DNA of 38,973 nt from Xenococcaceae cyanobacterium MO_167.B52 (GCA_030065315.1 JASJDB010000003.1:1-38973); one strand, 5' to 3'. Positions 28,230 through 38,973 are shown, counted from the stretch's first letter. Notes: a model not told the origin generated them from the letters alone. Numbers and translations: made by a program.

Positions 28230-28323
28230 GGGATGAGAACCCGCGGAGAAGATTTCGCAAAGAAAACTCATCAAGGTAATATGGAGCCTGGGATGACTGC
28301 ATTTTGCGGTTAAGTATCATCCC
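28230..28323. promoter_or_regulatory. Alternating complementary segments in petG/cytochrome c intergenic region
   Basis: GGGATGAG (28230-28237), CTCATC (28267-28272), GGGATGA (28290-28296), TCATCCC (28317-28323) allow mutually exclusive stems. Confidence 0.35.
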
Positions 28324-28400
28324 AATGAAACCGTATATTTCTAAGAGTATACGGATACATTACAAAAAAATAATTAAGTAAACACTTTAATCAAAAACTA

Positions 28401-28775
28401 GTGGATAAACAGTTAGTCCAATCTCCATTATGGATTCAGCGTCTCTTGATTCTGTCTGTAGTGTTGATAGTTACTTTATGTATTTCTATCTTGGGCATCT
28501 ATCACAATAAAAATCTAGACCCCTATATTCATCAAGTATTATCTTTGGAAGGAGACCCAATTAACGGTGAAGCCATTTTTCAGATAAACTGCGCTGGATG
28601 TCATGGAATCAAAGCTGACGGAAGTGTTGGACCTAGTCTCCAAAATGTTCATAAACGCAAATCTAAGATAGAGTTAATCAATCAAGTGATCAGTGGAAAC
28701 ACTCCTCCAATGCCCAAGTTTCAACCCAGTCCAGAAGAAATGGCGGATTTGCTGACCTATCTAGAACAACTTTAA
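28401..28775 (+). CDS. cytM: Membrane-anchored c-type cytochrome, probable cytochrome cM
   Basis: Single N-terminal TM; heme motif CAGCH; MPKFQPSPEEMADLLTYL. Resembles CytM from memory. Confidence 0.7.
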   Translation: MDKQLVQSPLWIQRLLILSVVLIVTLCISILGIYHNKNLDPYIHQVLSLEGDPINGEAIFQINCAGCHGIKADGSVGPSLQNVHKRKSKIELINQVISGNTPPMPKFQPSPEEMADLLTYLEQL

Positions 28776-28839
28776 TTGTTAATTTCTTGGAAAGTGGGGG
28801 AAAATTCATAAACTCCCCTCACTCTGACTAAATAATTAC

Positions 28840-29091
28840 TTAAAATCTTTCTACACTACCCAGATAAATAGGCTCAACCCGAATTGCAACTATATTCGCA
28901 GGACGAACAACCATATATTCTCCCTGAATATTTTTGATGGGTATATTAATAAAGTCTAGAGAATTTGATTTTGGTACTAAATCACTACTGTACCATTTTT
29001 GAAATTCTTGCACTGTCGTGAATCTAATTTCTTCTTTATGACCACCAGAGAAGAAAAAGTGAATTGCGTATTCATCGGGTTTTCTAGGCAT
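28840..29091 (-). CDS. Conserved hypothetical protein (83 aa)
   Basis: MPRKPDEYAIHFFFSGGHKEEIRFTTVQEFQKWY; start at internal Met. Confidence 0.55.
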   Translation of the reverse strand: MPRKPDEYAIHFFFSGGHKEEIRFTTVQEFQKWYSSDLVPKSNSLDFINIPIKNIQGEYMVVRPANIVAIRVEPIYLGSVERF

Positions 29092-29204
29092 GATAGAACT
29101 ACAGCTTTTATAATTTTTATGCAATAAATTTTAGTCCTATAGTTCCCACAAATGATGGATGAAATATAGAAATACAATAGAAAACACTGATATTTCAAGG
29201 TAAT

Positions 29205-29241
29205 AAAAAATCAGCAACTAAAAATAATTATAGTTGCTGAT
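29205..29241 (-). terminator. Rho-independent terminator downstream of the DUF2605-DUF2973 pair
   Basis: Perfect 11-bp stem ATCAGCAACTA/TAGTTGCTGAT (29210-29241), followed on the minus strand by TTTTTT. Confidence 0.85.
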
Positions 29242-29315
29242 ATTAAAATTTTATGAATTAAAGTTCGTCTAGTAATATAAAAATCAGTGTAAAGATATGC
29301 CTTAATTACCACTGC

Positions 29316-29642
29316 TTATTCTTTTGGCTCATTACCTTTGTTAGAAGATTCATTATACAAAGCATCCAATTTTTGACGAGCATCTTCTACCGAAATAGAG
29401 CGCATTACTAATAAGGGTTCGTCAATTCTTCTTCCTTGATTGTCCAGTAACTCAGGATGTAAATTTGCCGAATTATTCCCTTGAGTTTTATAGGGATAAT
29501 TTTGTTGGTATTGTGGCTGCTGACGCTTTTGGGGATAGTTTCTTTGAGTTTCTGTGCTGAGGGTTATTAAACTGCGTACTAAGTTAGTTACTGCCAAGAC
29601 AGCAATAATTGTAAATGCTAAAATGTATATTAGATGTAACAT
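29316..29642 (-). CDS. DUF2973-like membrane protein
   Basis: MLHLIYILAFTIIAVLAVTNLVRSLITL N-terminus and PELLDNQGRRIDEPLLVMRSISVEDARQKLDALY tail, cyanobacterial family. Confidence 0.75.
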   Translation of the reverse strand: MLHLIYILAFTIIAVLAVTNLVRSLITLSTETQRNYPQKRQQPQYQQNYPYKTQGNNSANLHPELLDNQGRRIDEPLLVMRSISVEDARQKLDALYNESSNKGNEPKE

Positions 29643-29717
29643 GAGTAGACTCCTTTGTCCGAGTTTTTTGTTTGACTAAAATAGTAAATTAACTTGATAT
29701 TCTTCTGATAATTAGCA

Positions 29718-30053
29718 CTAGATTGCTTGTCTATCTTGATTGTTATATTGTCGCCATTTTCTAGCAACATCCCAACATTCCGTAACTAATTGATGTAAAG
29801 GGATTAAGGTTTTGAAATCAACTCCTGCTTTTCCTTCTGTCGCTTGGAATAGCATTTGAGCAGTACTAATTTTTTGTTGACTATACTTGATTCTCTCTAG
29901 CAGTTCTGCTTGCTCTAATTCTGAATAGAAAGGTAGTCTCTCTGATTCGAGTAAGGTGCGAGTAGAAGTAAACCAGTATTGGAAATCTTCTAGCAAAGGT
30001 TCCAAAACCGCTTTTAAGAGGTCTTTTTCTTGGGGTTGCTGAGAAAACATCAA
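29718..30053 (-). CDS. DUF2605-like protein
   Basis: LLKAVLEPLLEDFQYWFTSTRTLLESERLPFYSELEQAELLERI, typically adjacent to DUF2973. Confidence 0.75.
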   Translation of the reverse strand: MMFSQQPQEKDLLKAVLEPLLEDFQYWFTSTRTLLESERLPFYSELEQAELLERIKYSQQKISTAQMLFQATEGKAGVDFKTLIPLHQLVTECWDVARKWRQYNNQDRQAI

Positions 30054-30205
30054 TTATCAAACATTTTATTATTACAATACTTATATTAACGTCTTTTACA
30101 TTACTTAATAAAAAATAAGATTTTTTTTATATTTGCTCAAATTTTAGTTTGAGCCTTTAAGTGATACTGTAAAAGTTGCTGGCAAGTTTAACTGATTGAT
30201 AAGTA

Positions 30206-30517
30206 ATGCACGTTCTTTCAATTCCCACTTGGATGGTTCATGTTTCTAGCGTCATCGAATGGATACTGGCAATTTGGCTAGTATGGCAATATGGCGCAGT
30301 AGTAGGTAATCTTTACTGGAGAACATTATCTTGGGCTATGGTGCCAGCCTTGGTAAGTGCTATGTGTGCTTGTACTTGGCATTTTTTCGATAATGATTTA
30401 TCTCTTCAATGGCTAGTGACTCTACAAGCATCGATGACTGTGGTGGGAAATTGTACTTTATTTATTGCAGCTTGGCTGATTTATGCTCAAAGCAAAAAAA
30501 ATGTTGAAGGAAATTAA
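30206..30517 (+). CDS. DUF2499 / Ycf49-like membrane protein
   Basis: MHVLSIPTWMVHVSSVIEWILAIWLVWQYG...MVPALVSAMCACTWHFFDN. Confidence 0.8.
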   Translation: MHVLSIPTWMVHVSSVIEWILAIWLVWQYGAVVGNLYWRTLSWAMVPALVSAMCACTWHFFDNDLSLQWLVTLQASMTVVGNCTLFIAAWLIYAQSKKNVEGN

Positions 30518-31632
30518 TCATATTCTTGGTAAATATCTTCGATATTGATCTCATCGTACAATTCTTGCAAATTTTGTTGTTTTTCCCGACGGGAAGAACG
30601 ACGATACTTTTTACTAGCTAGTCTGGGTTCGTATTGGCTTTTTCCAGATTTTTTGATCTTAAGTTTGACAGTCGATTCTGCGTCTGGGGTGTTTTGTTGC
30701 TGTTTTTTATGAAAAATTGTTTTTTCTAAAAATACTCTGTAATATTCATACCTTTCCCAATTACCTCTGACAACACAATTTGGTTCATCCCGATGGGAAC
30801 AATTTTTGAATTGACACTGTCCTCGACTCATTCGGCTTCGGGCTTCAGGAAAATATAAAGCTAAATCAGTTGGTTCGTGGTCTAAATCGGGTTGATTAAA
30901 TCCAGGGCTATCTGCCAATAAACCACCCCCAGGAATACTAAACAACTCTACATGGCGAGTAGTGTGACGACCTCTTTGTAATTTACCAGAGACTTTTCCC
31001 ACTCTCAATTGAGCAGCAGGAATTAATTTATTGATTAAACTAGATTTTCCTACACCACTAGGACCAGCTAAAATTCCAATTTTGCCTTGTAGGTACTCTC
31101 TTAAGCTTTCTATGCCTTGATTTTGAATAGCACTGACAAATACAGGATTATATCCCCAAGAGCTTAATCTTTCCTGCCATTGCTGCTGCTGTTGTTCGCT
31201 AATTAAATCGCATTTATTGAGACAGAGACAAATCTCTAACTTTGTAGATTCAGCCTTGATCAGAAAACGACTTAATTGCCAGGTATCTAAAGTAGGTTCT
31301 TCTAAAGCAAATACCAGCAAAATTATATTGGCATTAGCTATGGGAGGTCTTTTTAGCTCAGTACTGCGGGAGAGAACTTGGGAAATTGCACCTCTACCAT
31401 CAAGCCAATCAGGTTCTTCGATAATTACGAGGTCGCCAACAATGACTTTCTGACCAATTTTTTTCAGGCGGGTTCTGCGAGTACAAAGTAAATAATTACT
31501 CTCAAAATTCTCAGGAATTAACCCGCTTTGATTCCTATTATCCAAAAGAACTCGATAAAAATTAGCTTGTACCGCGACAACCGTCCCTCTTAATTGATTA
31601 TGATTTGTTGCTGCTGATTGAAATTCACTCAC
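30514..31632 (-). CDS. rsgA: Ribosome biogenesis GTPase RsgA (circularly permuted)
   Basis: LNKCDL (G4) precedes GPSGVGKSSLINKL (G1); C-terminal zinc motif CQFKNCSHRDEPNC. Confidence 0.92.
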   Translation of the reverse strand: MSEFQSAATNHNQLRGTVVAVQANFYRVLLDNRNQSGLIPENFESNYLLCTRRTRLKKIGQKVIVGDLVIIEEPDWLDGRGAISQVLSRSTELKRPPIANANIILLVFALEEPTLDTWQLSRFLIKAESTKLEICLCLNKCDLISEQQQQQWQERLSSWGYNPVFVSAIQNQGIESLREYLQGKIGILAGPSGVGKSSLINKLIPAAQLRVGKVSGKLQRGRHTTRHVELFSIPGGGLLADSPGFNQPDLDHEPTDLALYFPEARSRMSRGQCQFKNCSHRDEPNCVVRGNWERYEYYRVFLEKTIFHKKQQQNTPDAESTVKLKIKKSGKSQYEPRLASKKYRRSSRREKQQNLQELYDEINIEDIYQEYD

Positions 31633-31895
31633 AGCTTTAGAGGCTTACGTACTAGTAAAGCAAAAAACTCTTGACGATTTTCAACCATTTCTAATTGATA
31701 ACCTTCCATTTTCAAGCTATCTGGTACTTGTTCTATGGGTTCTCCAGCATCTAGCCAAACTTCCAATAAAGCATTAGATGGCATTTGTTCTAAGCGTAGT
31801 TTGGTTCTGACAAAATTAATGGGACAGGGAGTACCCCGCAAATCTAGAAAAGCATCTGCTTGAGACTTATAATCAACATTTAAGCCACTAGTCAT
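31629..31895 (-). CDS. TusA/SirA-family sulfurtransferase-like protein
   Basis: [45 protein letters not shown]. Confidence 0.88.
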   Translation of the reverse strand: MTSGLNVDYKSQADAFLDLRGTPCPINFVRTKLRLEQMPSNALLEVWLDAGEPIEQVPDSLKMEGYQLEMVENRQEFFALLVRKPLKL

Positions 31896-33022
31896 TTATG
31901 AAATAATCCTCCCAAAAATCCTTCTAAACCTCCTTTTCCGATACTTTTTCCCTTAATACTGGCTAATTTTTCCAATAACTCTCGTTCATCAGCATTGATT
32001 CGAGTGGGAATTTCAACCTTAATTGTAATCAAGTGATTGCCACGACTTACTGGGTTGCCTAACTTGGGAACTCCTTTGTTTTCTAGAGTGATAATAGTAT
32101 TCGGTTGGGTTCCAGCGGGGATTGTAATCGTTTCTGTTCCGTCAACTCCATTAACTTCTAGGCGACAGCCCAAGATTGCTTGTAGATAACTGATCTTAAT
32201 TTCAGATTTAATGTTGATTCCATCTCTGGCAAATTCCTTGTCAGGCTCAACAAATAAATAAACATATAAATCTCCTGAGGTGCCACCGCGAACCCCCGCA
32301 TCTCCTTCAGAAGCTACTCTCAAGCGAGTTCCATTATCTACACCAGGAGGAATAGTAATTTTGAGTTTTTTGGTTTCTTGTTTTCTGCCTGCACCATTAC
32401 AAGCCTCACATTTAGCTTCTATAATTTGTCCTACACCATTACAGGTTGGACAAGTAGAAACTTGAGCAAAACTGCCAAAAGGAGTCCGAGTCGCTCTTTT
32501 GACTTGACCTACCCCATTACAGGTAGGGCAGGTACGAGGACTGCTACCTGGTTTGGCTCCACTACCTTGACAAACCCCACAAGTTTCTAAATGGGGTATT
32601 TTAATCTGCTTTTCCCCACCAAATATAGCCTCACGAAATTCCAGCTTTAAATCTAATCGGAGATCATCCCCTCTTGCAGGACCATTACGACGGCGAGAAG
32701 TTGTTTGAGAACCTGCCCCACCAAAACCGCTAAAGATCGTCTCAAATATATCGGCAAAGCCTCCCATATCACCATACTCAAATCCAGAGGCTCCGGCACC
32801 AGAAGAGACTCCAGCTTCACCGAAGCGGTCATATCTGGCTTTAGTTTCTGGTTCTGAGAGTATTTCATAGGCACGGTTGATTTCTTTGAACTTTTCTTCC
32901 GCACCTGATTCTTTATTTACATCAGGATGATATTTACGCGCCAGACGGCGGTATGCGCGTTTAATTTCTTCCTTGTCCGCATCTCTCGATACACCTAGGA
33001 TTTGATAATAGTCCCCTGCCAT
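31892..33022 (-). CDS. dnaJ: Chaperone DnaJ
   Basis: J domain with HPD (RKYHPDVNK), four CxxCxGxG-type zinc motifs. Confidence 0.95.
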   Translation of the reverse strand: MAGDYYQILGVSRDADKEEIKRAYRRLARKYHPDVNKESGAEEKFKEINRAYEILSEPETKARYDRFGEAGVSSGAGASGFEYGDMGGFADIFETIFSGFGGAGSQTTSRRRNGPARGDDLRLDLKLEFREAIFGGEKQIKIPHLETCGVCQGSGAKPGSSPRTCPTCNGVGQVKRATRTPFGSFAQVSTCPTCNGVGQIIEAKCEACNGAGRKQETKKLKITIPPGVDNGTRLRVASEGDAGVRGGTSGDLYVYLFVEPDKEFARDGINIKSEIKISYLQAILGCRLEVNGVDGTETITIPAGTQPNTIITLENKGVPKLGNPVSRGNHLITIKVEIPTRINADERELLEKLASIKGKSIGKGGLEGFLGGLFHK

Positions 33023-33105
33023 AAATTCTTATTGTGTTGTGTGGTGTCCCTATCGTACTGTAACAAAATATTTTGTCTAAAGTTCTATATTATTACAACG
33101 ATAAC

Positions 33106-35145
33106 TTAATCTACAACTTCGTAATCATCAAATGATGTGTCATCATCAATCATAGTTCTGTCATCGTTGTATTGTTCGACAGCCAAACTTTGGTGGTTAC
33201 TTTGATTAACACTTACTACGGCTCTAGATGATTCATCTTGTCGGAGTCTATCTATAGGAGTTTCAGAACTAGCAATATTGGCTTCAATATCTTCAAACTC
33301 TAACATTTGCGCTAGGGCATCTTCCTCACTTAAGGTACTGTTCTGATATACTTGACTACCAGCTTGAAGTATTTTCTGTCGTAACTCTTCTAGAAGGTCA
33401 TTCATAATCTCAAAGCTGCCCTGACCGTTGTCAAATGTTTGGTCAATACGCCTTTTTAATTGACTGATATGAGATTTGAGTTCTTCTTTGATCAGATCGG
33501 GTTGACGACTTAGAGTGAGTTCGTAGTTGTAATATAAATCATCCGCTTGATTTTTCAATTCTACAAGTTGAAGCCGATTACGGTCTTGTTCCGCACAAGC
33601 TTCTGCTTCTTGACGCATAGTTTCTACTTCTACAGCACTCAAACCACCTGTGTTAGAAATGGTGATATTTTGGTTTTTTCCTGTACCTTTGTCTTCTGCT
33701 GCAACTTGTAAGATGCCGTTAACATCGATTTCAAAACTGACCTCGATTTGAGGCACACCTCTAGGAGCGACTGGAATACCATCTAGCAAAAATTTGCCCA
33801 AGCTTTTATTATCTTTTGCCATAGCTCGCTCTCCTTGGAGAACATGAATTTCAACTGATGTTTGTCCATCGACGGCAGTGGAAAAAACTTGGGATTTACT
33901 GGTAGGAACTGTGGTATTTTTTTCAATAATTTTTGTAAAAACTTCTCCCAAAGTTTCTAGTCCTAAAGACAGGGGGGTTACATCTAGCAAGAGTAAATCT
34001 TCTACCTCTCCTCCTAATACACCTGCTTGAACGGCAGCACCAAGAGCAACGGCTTCGTCAGGATTGACTGAGCGGTCTACTTGCATTTGGGGAAAAACAG
34101 TTTGAATAGCTTTTTGCACCCCAGGAATACGAGTCGAGCCCCCCACTAAAATTAAACGCTCAATGTCATCTGAAGATAAGTCAGCGTCTTTAAGAGATTG
34201 TTTTACAGGTTCTAAAGTTTGCTCGATTAAACCCCGAGCCAACTCTTCAAATTTAGACCGACTTAGTTCCATTTCCAAGTGTTTGGGTCCTGTTTCATCA
34301 GCGGTGATAAACGGCAGGTTAATCGAAGTAGTAGGGGCGGTAGAAAGTTCTATTTTGGCTTTTTCTGCTGCTTCTCTGAGTCTTTGTAAAGCCATTTTAT
34401 CGTTTCTAAGGTCGATCTGTTCTTGGCTATGAAAAGCTTTGATCATCCAGCGTACGATGACATTATCAAAGTCGTCACCACCAAGTTGATTATTTCCACA
34501 AGTTGCTTTTACTTCAAATACACCATTGCCTAATTCCAGAATCGAAACATCAAAAGTTCCTCCTCCCAAATCGAAAACTAAGATATTTTGTTCGCGGTCT
34601 AACTTATCTAAGCCATAAGCTAAGGCAGCAGCAGTAGGTTCGTTAATAATTCGTAAAACTTCTAGTCCCGCGATTGTGCCAGCGTCTTTAGTTGCTTGTC
34701 TTTGGGCATCTGTGAAGTAAGCGGGTACGGTAATTACTGCTTGAGTTACTTCTTCCCCTAAAAAGTTTTCTGCATCGGTTTTGAGTTTTTGCAAAATCAT
34801 TGCCGAAATTTCTTGGGGGGTATATTGACGATTTTGAATTTTAACGTCAACTGTCTTATCTCTACCAGTTACGCATTGATAAGGAACTCTAGAGCGTTCT
34901 TCTTCTGTTTCCTCCCAACGACGACCAATAAAACGTTTGATGCTATGAATTGTGTTAATGGCGTTGGTCACAGATTGTCGTTTTGCCAGTTGCCCCACAA
35001 GACGAGTATTTCCTTTGGCAAAAGCCACCATACTAGGGGTGGTACGCCCTCCTTCTGAGTTAGCAATTACTACAGGTGTTCCCCCCTCTAGCACAGAAAC
35101 ACAACTATTCGTAGTTCCTAAATCAATACCAATAACTTTTGCCAT
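33106..35145 (-). CDS. dnaK: Chaperone DnaK (Hsp70)
   Basis: [55 protein letters not shown]. 679 aa with acidic EVVD tail. Confidence 0.96.
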   Translation of the reverse strand: MAKVIGIDLGTTNSCVSVLEGGTPVVIANSEGGRTTPSMVAFAKGNTRLVGQLAKRQSVTNAINTIHSIKRFIGRRWEETEEERSRVPYQCVTGRDKTVDVKIQNRQYTPQEISAMILQKLKTDAENFLGEEVTQAVITVPAYFTDAQRQATKDAGTIAGLEVLRIINEPTAAALAYGLDKLDREQNILVFDLGGGTFDVSILELGNGVFEVKATCGNNQLGGDDFDNVIVRWMIKAFHSQEQIDLRNDKMALQRLREAAEKAKIELSTAPTTSINLPFITADETGPKHLEMELSRSKFEELARGLIEQTLEPVKQSLKDADLSSDDIERLILVGGSTRIPGVQKAIQTVFPQMQVDRSVNPDEAVALGAAVQAGVLGGEVEDLLLLDVTPLSLGLETLGEVFTKIIEKNTTVPTSKSQVFSTAVDGQTSVEIHVLQGERAMAKDNKSLGKFLLDGIPVAPRGVPQIEVSFEIDVNGILQVAAEDKGTGKNQNITISNTGGLSAVEVETMRQEAEACAEQDRNRLQLVELKNQADDLYYNYELTLSRQPDLIKEELKSHISQLKRRIDQTFDNGQGSFEIMNDLLEELRQKILQAGSQVYQNSTLSEEDALAQMLEFEDIEANIASSETPIDRLRQDESSRAVVSVNQSNHQSLAVEQYNDDRTMIDDDTSFDDYEVVD

Positions 35146-35277
35146 AATATCGAGGCATTCAGGTCAATTTTGTTCACAGTTAGCTTGATAAAAACAATCC
35201 AGAGTACAGTTTTTTTCCGTTGAAGATTATTCTTAACGGTGAAGTTGAGTCGGAATATTTTCTCATAGAAAACTAAT

Positions 35278-36045
35278 TTAGTTCTCGTCAACTACTTCAT
35301 CTTCTGAAGTTGTCTCTTCTTCTTCCGAGGTTATCACGGGTTCTTTAGGAACAGCAACTTTGACCATTGCATGTCGAATGACCTGTTCTTCTAGCATATA
35401 TCCCCGCATCAATTGCTCAATTACCGTACCTTCTGGATGTTCATCAGTTGCTTCCCTGAGCATTGCTTCATGAAAGTTGGGATCGAATTCTTGTCCTTCA
35501 GGACGCATAGCAGAGACCCCTAGTCTCTTGAGGCAATCAACTAAAGTTTTATATACTCCCTGATAACTATTCTGAATAGTTTGTTCTCCTTCTGTTGCTG
35601 GCTGGATTTGAACTCTGGCTCTTTCAAAATTATCTACTACTGGCAACAATTCAGTAACGAAGGCTTTTTTGGTTTGTTTGGTAAGATTTTCTTTTTCTTT
35701 GCCGGTTCTTTTGCGAAAATTGTCAAAGTCCGCTGCTAATCTAGCGTATTGAGCTTTAATGCCACTGCTTTGCTCAATTTTTTCATCTAGAAGCCTTTTC
35801 AAGTTAGCATTTTCTTGTTGTAGGGCGGAGATAATTGCCTCATTTTCAGTACTTTTTTCACTATCCAAGATTTGATCGGTTTCTTGAGAACTAGCATCAT
35901 GATTCTCTATGGATTGAGCATCTTGGGTTTCGGCAACAACCTCGGAAACTGCATTTTCGGAACAGGTTTCACTTGAATTAATTGTTTCTGAGGTGTTATT
36001 GGGAGTTTCGGAAGTAGTTGTTTGCTGATTTTGTTCGTCAATCAT
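35278..36045 (-). CDS. grpE: Nucleotide exchange factor GrpE
   Basis: [46 protein letters not shown]. Confidence 0.93.
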   Translation of the reverse strand: MIDEQNQQTTTSETPNNTSETINSSETCSENAVSEVVAETQDAQSIENHDASSQETDQILDSEKSTENEAIISALQQENANLKRLLDEKIEQSSGIKAQYARLAADFDNFRKRTGKEKENLTKQTKKAFVTELLPVVDNFERARVQIQPATEGEQTIQNSYQGVYKTLVDCLKRLGVSAMRPEGQEFDPNFHEAMLREATDEHPEGTVIEQLMRGYMLEEQVIRHAMVKVAVPKEPVITSEEEETTSEDEVVDEN

Positions 36046-36265
36046 AGGACACTTCAAGATTCGAGTTTTTTTATTAATAGGGAGTTACGAAGCTGCTTGA
36101 GAAAGCATATATTACCACATGGCAAAGTTATTATAATGACTTTCAACTGACAACAGTATCACAATAATTTTCTCTGGTGTTGAGGAATATTTTTATCATC
36201 TTGTCTGAAATTTTAACAATAGTTTGGGGAACACTGGGTAATATCAGGAGACTATTTATGATTTT

Positions 36266-38290
36266 ATGACTTATTCATCATCTACTAAATCTACTAGATC
36301 TAAAAGAAATAGAGCGATCGCACTTCGTAATTATTTTTCTCCTTTTGGCAATAAACTGGTGGAAGCTGGATTCCTTAATGGGGAAGAAATGCAGAAGGCT
36401 TTAGCAGAAAGTCGTAAGTCTGGTCGTTCCTTGGTAGATATTATCGAATCTTTTAAAGGAGAGGCGTTACCACCTGATTTACAACGCCAATATAAAAAAC
36501 ACCATCTCTTCGAGTTAAAAATTCTCTATGGCGTAGAATCTGTCGATCCTGAAATTGAAGAAGTAAAAATCAAAATAGCAGGAGATTTAATTGATTCTCT
36601 GATTCCTTTGGATTTATGCCGTCGTTATCGCATGATTCCCCTAGAAAAGCAGGAGGAGCCTCTTGCTTTGTTGGTGGCGATGGTAGAGCCTGAAAACTTG
36701 GAAGCACAGGATGACCTGAATCGAATTTTGCGTCCCAAAGGAATCGAACTAAAACGAAAGGTAATTACTCAGTCAGATTATCAAAAACTAATTGATCAGT
36801 ATCTAGATGAGCAAGTTAAGCAAGAGAGCGTTAAGGAGAAGAAGAAAGACAATGTCAATGTTGATGTCTCTCTAGATTTAGATAATTTAGATTTTAATTT
36901 AGAAGAAACGGATGAGGACACTGCGGATGATTTGGGTGCAGTTAGTGAAGCTCAAGGGGCGCCGATTATTAGTCTGGTGAATAAAATTTTAGCTAAAGGG
37001 TTACAAGAAGGAGTATCAGATATTCACGTTGAACCTCAAGAAAATGCTTTACGAGTACGTTACCGCAAGGATGGAGTACTTCAGCAAGCCTTTGAACCAA
37101 TGCCGAAGAAAATTATTCCTGCTGTGGTGGCTCGCTTCAAGATTATGGCAGATTTGGATATTGCAGAGAAACGTCTGCCCCAAGATGGTAAAATTCGACG
37201 GATGTTTCAGGGCAGAAAAGTGGATTTTCGGGTTAATAGCCTACCCAGTCGCTACGGAGAAAAGGTCTGTTTGCGGATTTTGGATAACTCTGCTACTCAA
37301 TTGGGTCTAGATAAATTAATTACTCATCAACCCACCCTAGAACTAGTCAGAGACATGGCACAGCGTCCCTTTGGGTTGCTTCTGGTAACAGGTCCTACTG
37401 GTTCAGGTAAATCCACTACTCTCTACTCGGTTTTAGCTGAAAGAAATAATCCAGGGGTAAATATTAGTACTGCGGAAGACCCGATTGAATATTCTCTAGA
37501 TGGCATTACTCAGGTACAGGTGATTCGGGAAAAAGGCATGAATTTTGCCTCAATTCTACGGGCTTTTCTGAGACAAGATCCTGATGTAATTCTGGTGGGG
37601 GAAACCAGAGACCCTGAGACCGCAAAAACTGCTATTGAAGCTGCGATGACTGGTCACTTGGTATTAACTACCCTACACACTAATGATGCTGCTGGAGCAA
37701 TCTCTCGTTTGGATGAGATGGGTATTGAACCATTTATGATTTCTGGGGCATTAGTAGGAGTCCTAGCACAAAGATTAATGCGTCGGGTATGTAGCGAATG
37801 CAAAATTGCCTATAACCCTAGCACTGAAGAGTTAGCGCGATTTGGTCTATCAGCTTCTAATGAAGAAGAAGTTGTTTTCTATAAAGCTAAAACTTTAAAC
37901 GCAGAAGAAAAAGCGGAAGCTAAAGCTAATGGTACTCTTTGTCCCAAATGCGGTGGGGGTGGCTACAAAGGTAGAGTCGGTGTCTATGAAGTAATGAAAA
38001 CTTCGGAAAAAATAGAGGAGTTAATTAACCAAGGAGCTACTACAGATCGTATTAAGGAAGCTGCTGTAGAAGAAGGGATGATCACGATTTTGGCTTACAG
38101 TTTAGACCTAGTAAGGGAAGGTCACACCACTTTAGAAGAGGTAGAGAGGGTGACATTCACTGATTCCGGTTTAGAAGCAGAACTTAAAGCTAAAAGAAAA
38201 AGTGGTCTAGTTTGTCGTACTTGCAACGCCCAATTACAACCAGAATGGTTGGATTGTCCTTACTGTATGACTTCTCGTTTTTCTGACTAA
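36266..38290 (+). CDS. pilB: Type IV pilus assembly ATPase PilB (GspE family)
   Basis: Walker A VTGPTGSGKSTTLYSVL, Asp box, DPDVILVGETRDPETAKTAIEAAMTGHLVLTTLHTNDA, zinc CSEC/CPKC, plus extra C-terminal CRTC...CPYC ribbon. Confidence 0.93.
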   Translation: MTYSSSTKSTRSKRNRAIALRNYFSPFGNKLVEAGFLNGEEMQKALAESRKSGRSLVDIIESFKGEALPPDLQRQYKKHHLFELKILYGVESVDPEIEEVKIKIAGDLIDSLIPLDLCRRYRMIPLEKQEEPLALLVAMVEPENLEAQDDLNRILRPKGIELKRKVITQSDYQKLIDQYLDEQVKQESVKEKKKDNVNVDVSLDLDNLDFNLEETDEDTADDLGAVSEAQGAPIISLVNKILAKGLQEGVSDIHVEPQENALRVRYRKDGVLQQAFEPMPKKIIPAVVARFKIMADLDIAEKRLPQDGKIRRMFQGRKVDFRVNSLPSRYGEKVCLRILDNSATQLGLDKLITHQPTLELVRDMAQRPFGLLLVTGPTGSGKSTTLYSVLAERNNPGVNISTAEDPIEYSLDGITQVQVIREKGMNFASILRAFLRQDPDVILVGETRDPETAKTAIEAAMTGHLVLTTLHTNDAAGAISRLDEMGIEPFMISGALVGVLAQRLMRRVCSECKIAYNPSTEELARFGLSASNEEEVVFYKAKTLNAEEKAEAKANGTLCPKCGGGGYKGRVGVYEVMKTSEKIEELINQGATTDRIKEAAVEEGMITILAYSLDLVREGHTTLEEVERVTFTDSGLEAELKAKRKSGLVCRTCNAQLQPEWLDCPYCMTSRFSD

Positions 38291-38332
38291 ATTTTAATAA
38301 CAAATAATTAATTAAATCAAAGGTAAAAAACA

Positions 38333-38973
38333 ATGATGGATTTCATGATTGAAGATTTGATGGAGCAGTTGGTGGAGATGGGAGGCTCCGATATGCATAT
38401 CCAAGCCAGCGCACCAGTCTATTTTCGGATTAGTGGTAAGTTGACTCCTATTGGGGATGATTTGACTGCACCAGAATGTCAGAAATTAATCTTTAGTATG
38501 CTCAATAATACCCAACGCAAAGATTTAGAACAGAACTGGGAATTGGATTGTTCTTATGGGGTTAAAGGTTTAGCTCGCTTTCGGGTAAATGTGTATAAAG
38601 AACGAGGTTGTTATGCTGCTTGTTTGAGGGCATTATCTTCTAAAATTCCCAATTTTGATCAGTTGGGTTTACCCGATATTGTACGAGATATGACCCAAAG
38701 ACCCAAAGGATTGATTCTAGTTACAGGTCCTACTGGTTCAGGAAAAACTACTACTCTAGCAGCAATGTTAGACCTGATTAATCGTACTAGAGCCGAACAT
38801 ATTTTGACTGTGGAAGACCCAATTGAATATGTTTTCCCCAATATTAAAAGTCTGTTTCACCAACGACAAAAAGGCGAAGATACTAAGAGTTTTTCTAACG
38901 CTCTCAAAGGTGCATTGCGAGAAGATCCAGATATTATTCTGGTGGGGGAAATGCGGGATTTAGAAACTATTTC
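38333..38973 (+). CDS. pilT: Twitching motility ATPase PilT (partial, truncated by window end)
   Basis: Manual translation: MMDFMIEDLMEQLVEMGGSDMHIQASAPVYFRISGKL...LVTGPTGSGKTTTLAAMLD...EDPDIILVGEMRDLETI, running off the edge. Confidence 0.92.
   Translation, partial: MMDFMIEDLMEQLVEMGGSDMHIQASAPVYFRISGKLTPIGDDLTAPECQKLIFSMLNNTQRKDLEQNWELDCSYGVKGLARFRVNVYKERGCYAACLRALSSKIPNFDQLGLPDIVRDMTQRPKGLILVTGPTGSGKTTTLAAMLDLINRTRAEHILTVEDPIEYVFPNIKSLFHQRQKGEDTKSFSNALKGALREDPDIILVGEMRDLETI

Noticed and set aside
28105-28320. 71-aa minus-strand ORF upstream of petG
   Set aside because: No recognisable family, lies in the petG/cytochrome regulatory region, and probably reflects chance openness.
28793-28823. 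Hairpin agtggggga...tcccctcact between convergent genes as a terminator
   Set aside because: Stem has a bulge and there is no T-tract on either strand, so not listed as a feature.
35200-35250. Hairpin ccgttgaagattattcttaacgg after grpE as a terminator
   Set aside because: The T-run is on the wrong side of the stem for the minus-strand transcript.
36058-36265. CIRCE element upstream of grpE
   Set aside because: No TTAGCACTC-N9-GAGTGCTAA-like inverted repeat was found in the grpE/pilB intergenic region.
1-38973. CRISPR arrays, tRNA and rRNA genes
   Set aside because: No regularly spaced direct repeats with unique spacers and no tRNA/rRNA signatures were seen on either strand.

Overview
The window is a cyanobacterial chromosome segment. 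Evidence: PetG, Ycf35/Ycf46-type proteins, DUF2499/DUF2605/DUF2808/DUF2973-type proteins, a grpE-dnaK-dnaJ cluster next to pilB-pilT, and ten copies of the HIP1 octamer GCGATCGC by eye. Most of it is ordinary core cyanobacterial content. The standout is a four-gene minus-strand cluster (about 9.35-18.08 kb) that encodes every enzymatic step of fatty-acid beta-oxidation: acyl-CoA synthetase, 3-hydroxyacyl-CoA dehydrogenase/enoyl-CoA hydratase fusion, thiolase and an E. coli FadE-type acyl-CoA dehydrogenase. Well-studied model cyanobacteria are generally described as lacking this pathway. The cluster carries a MITE-like element with TA-flanked terminal inverted repeats, two apparent in-frame repeat-derived insertions (in fadE and fadD), and a divergent, unannotated 51-aa ribbon-helix-helix ORF. 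Other notable points: a 28-bp perfect tandem duplication that frameshifts a solute-binding protein gene, unannotated petG (GTG start), a G-quadruplex-capable repeat, several intergenic repeat families, and candidate structured RNAs. All calls were made by reading the sequence; no database searches were run.
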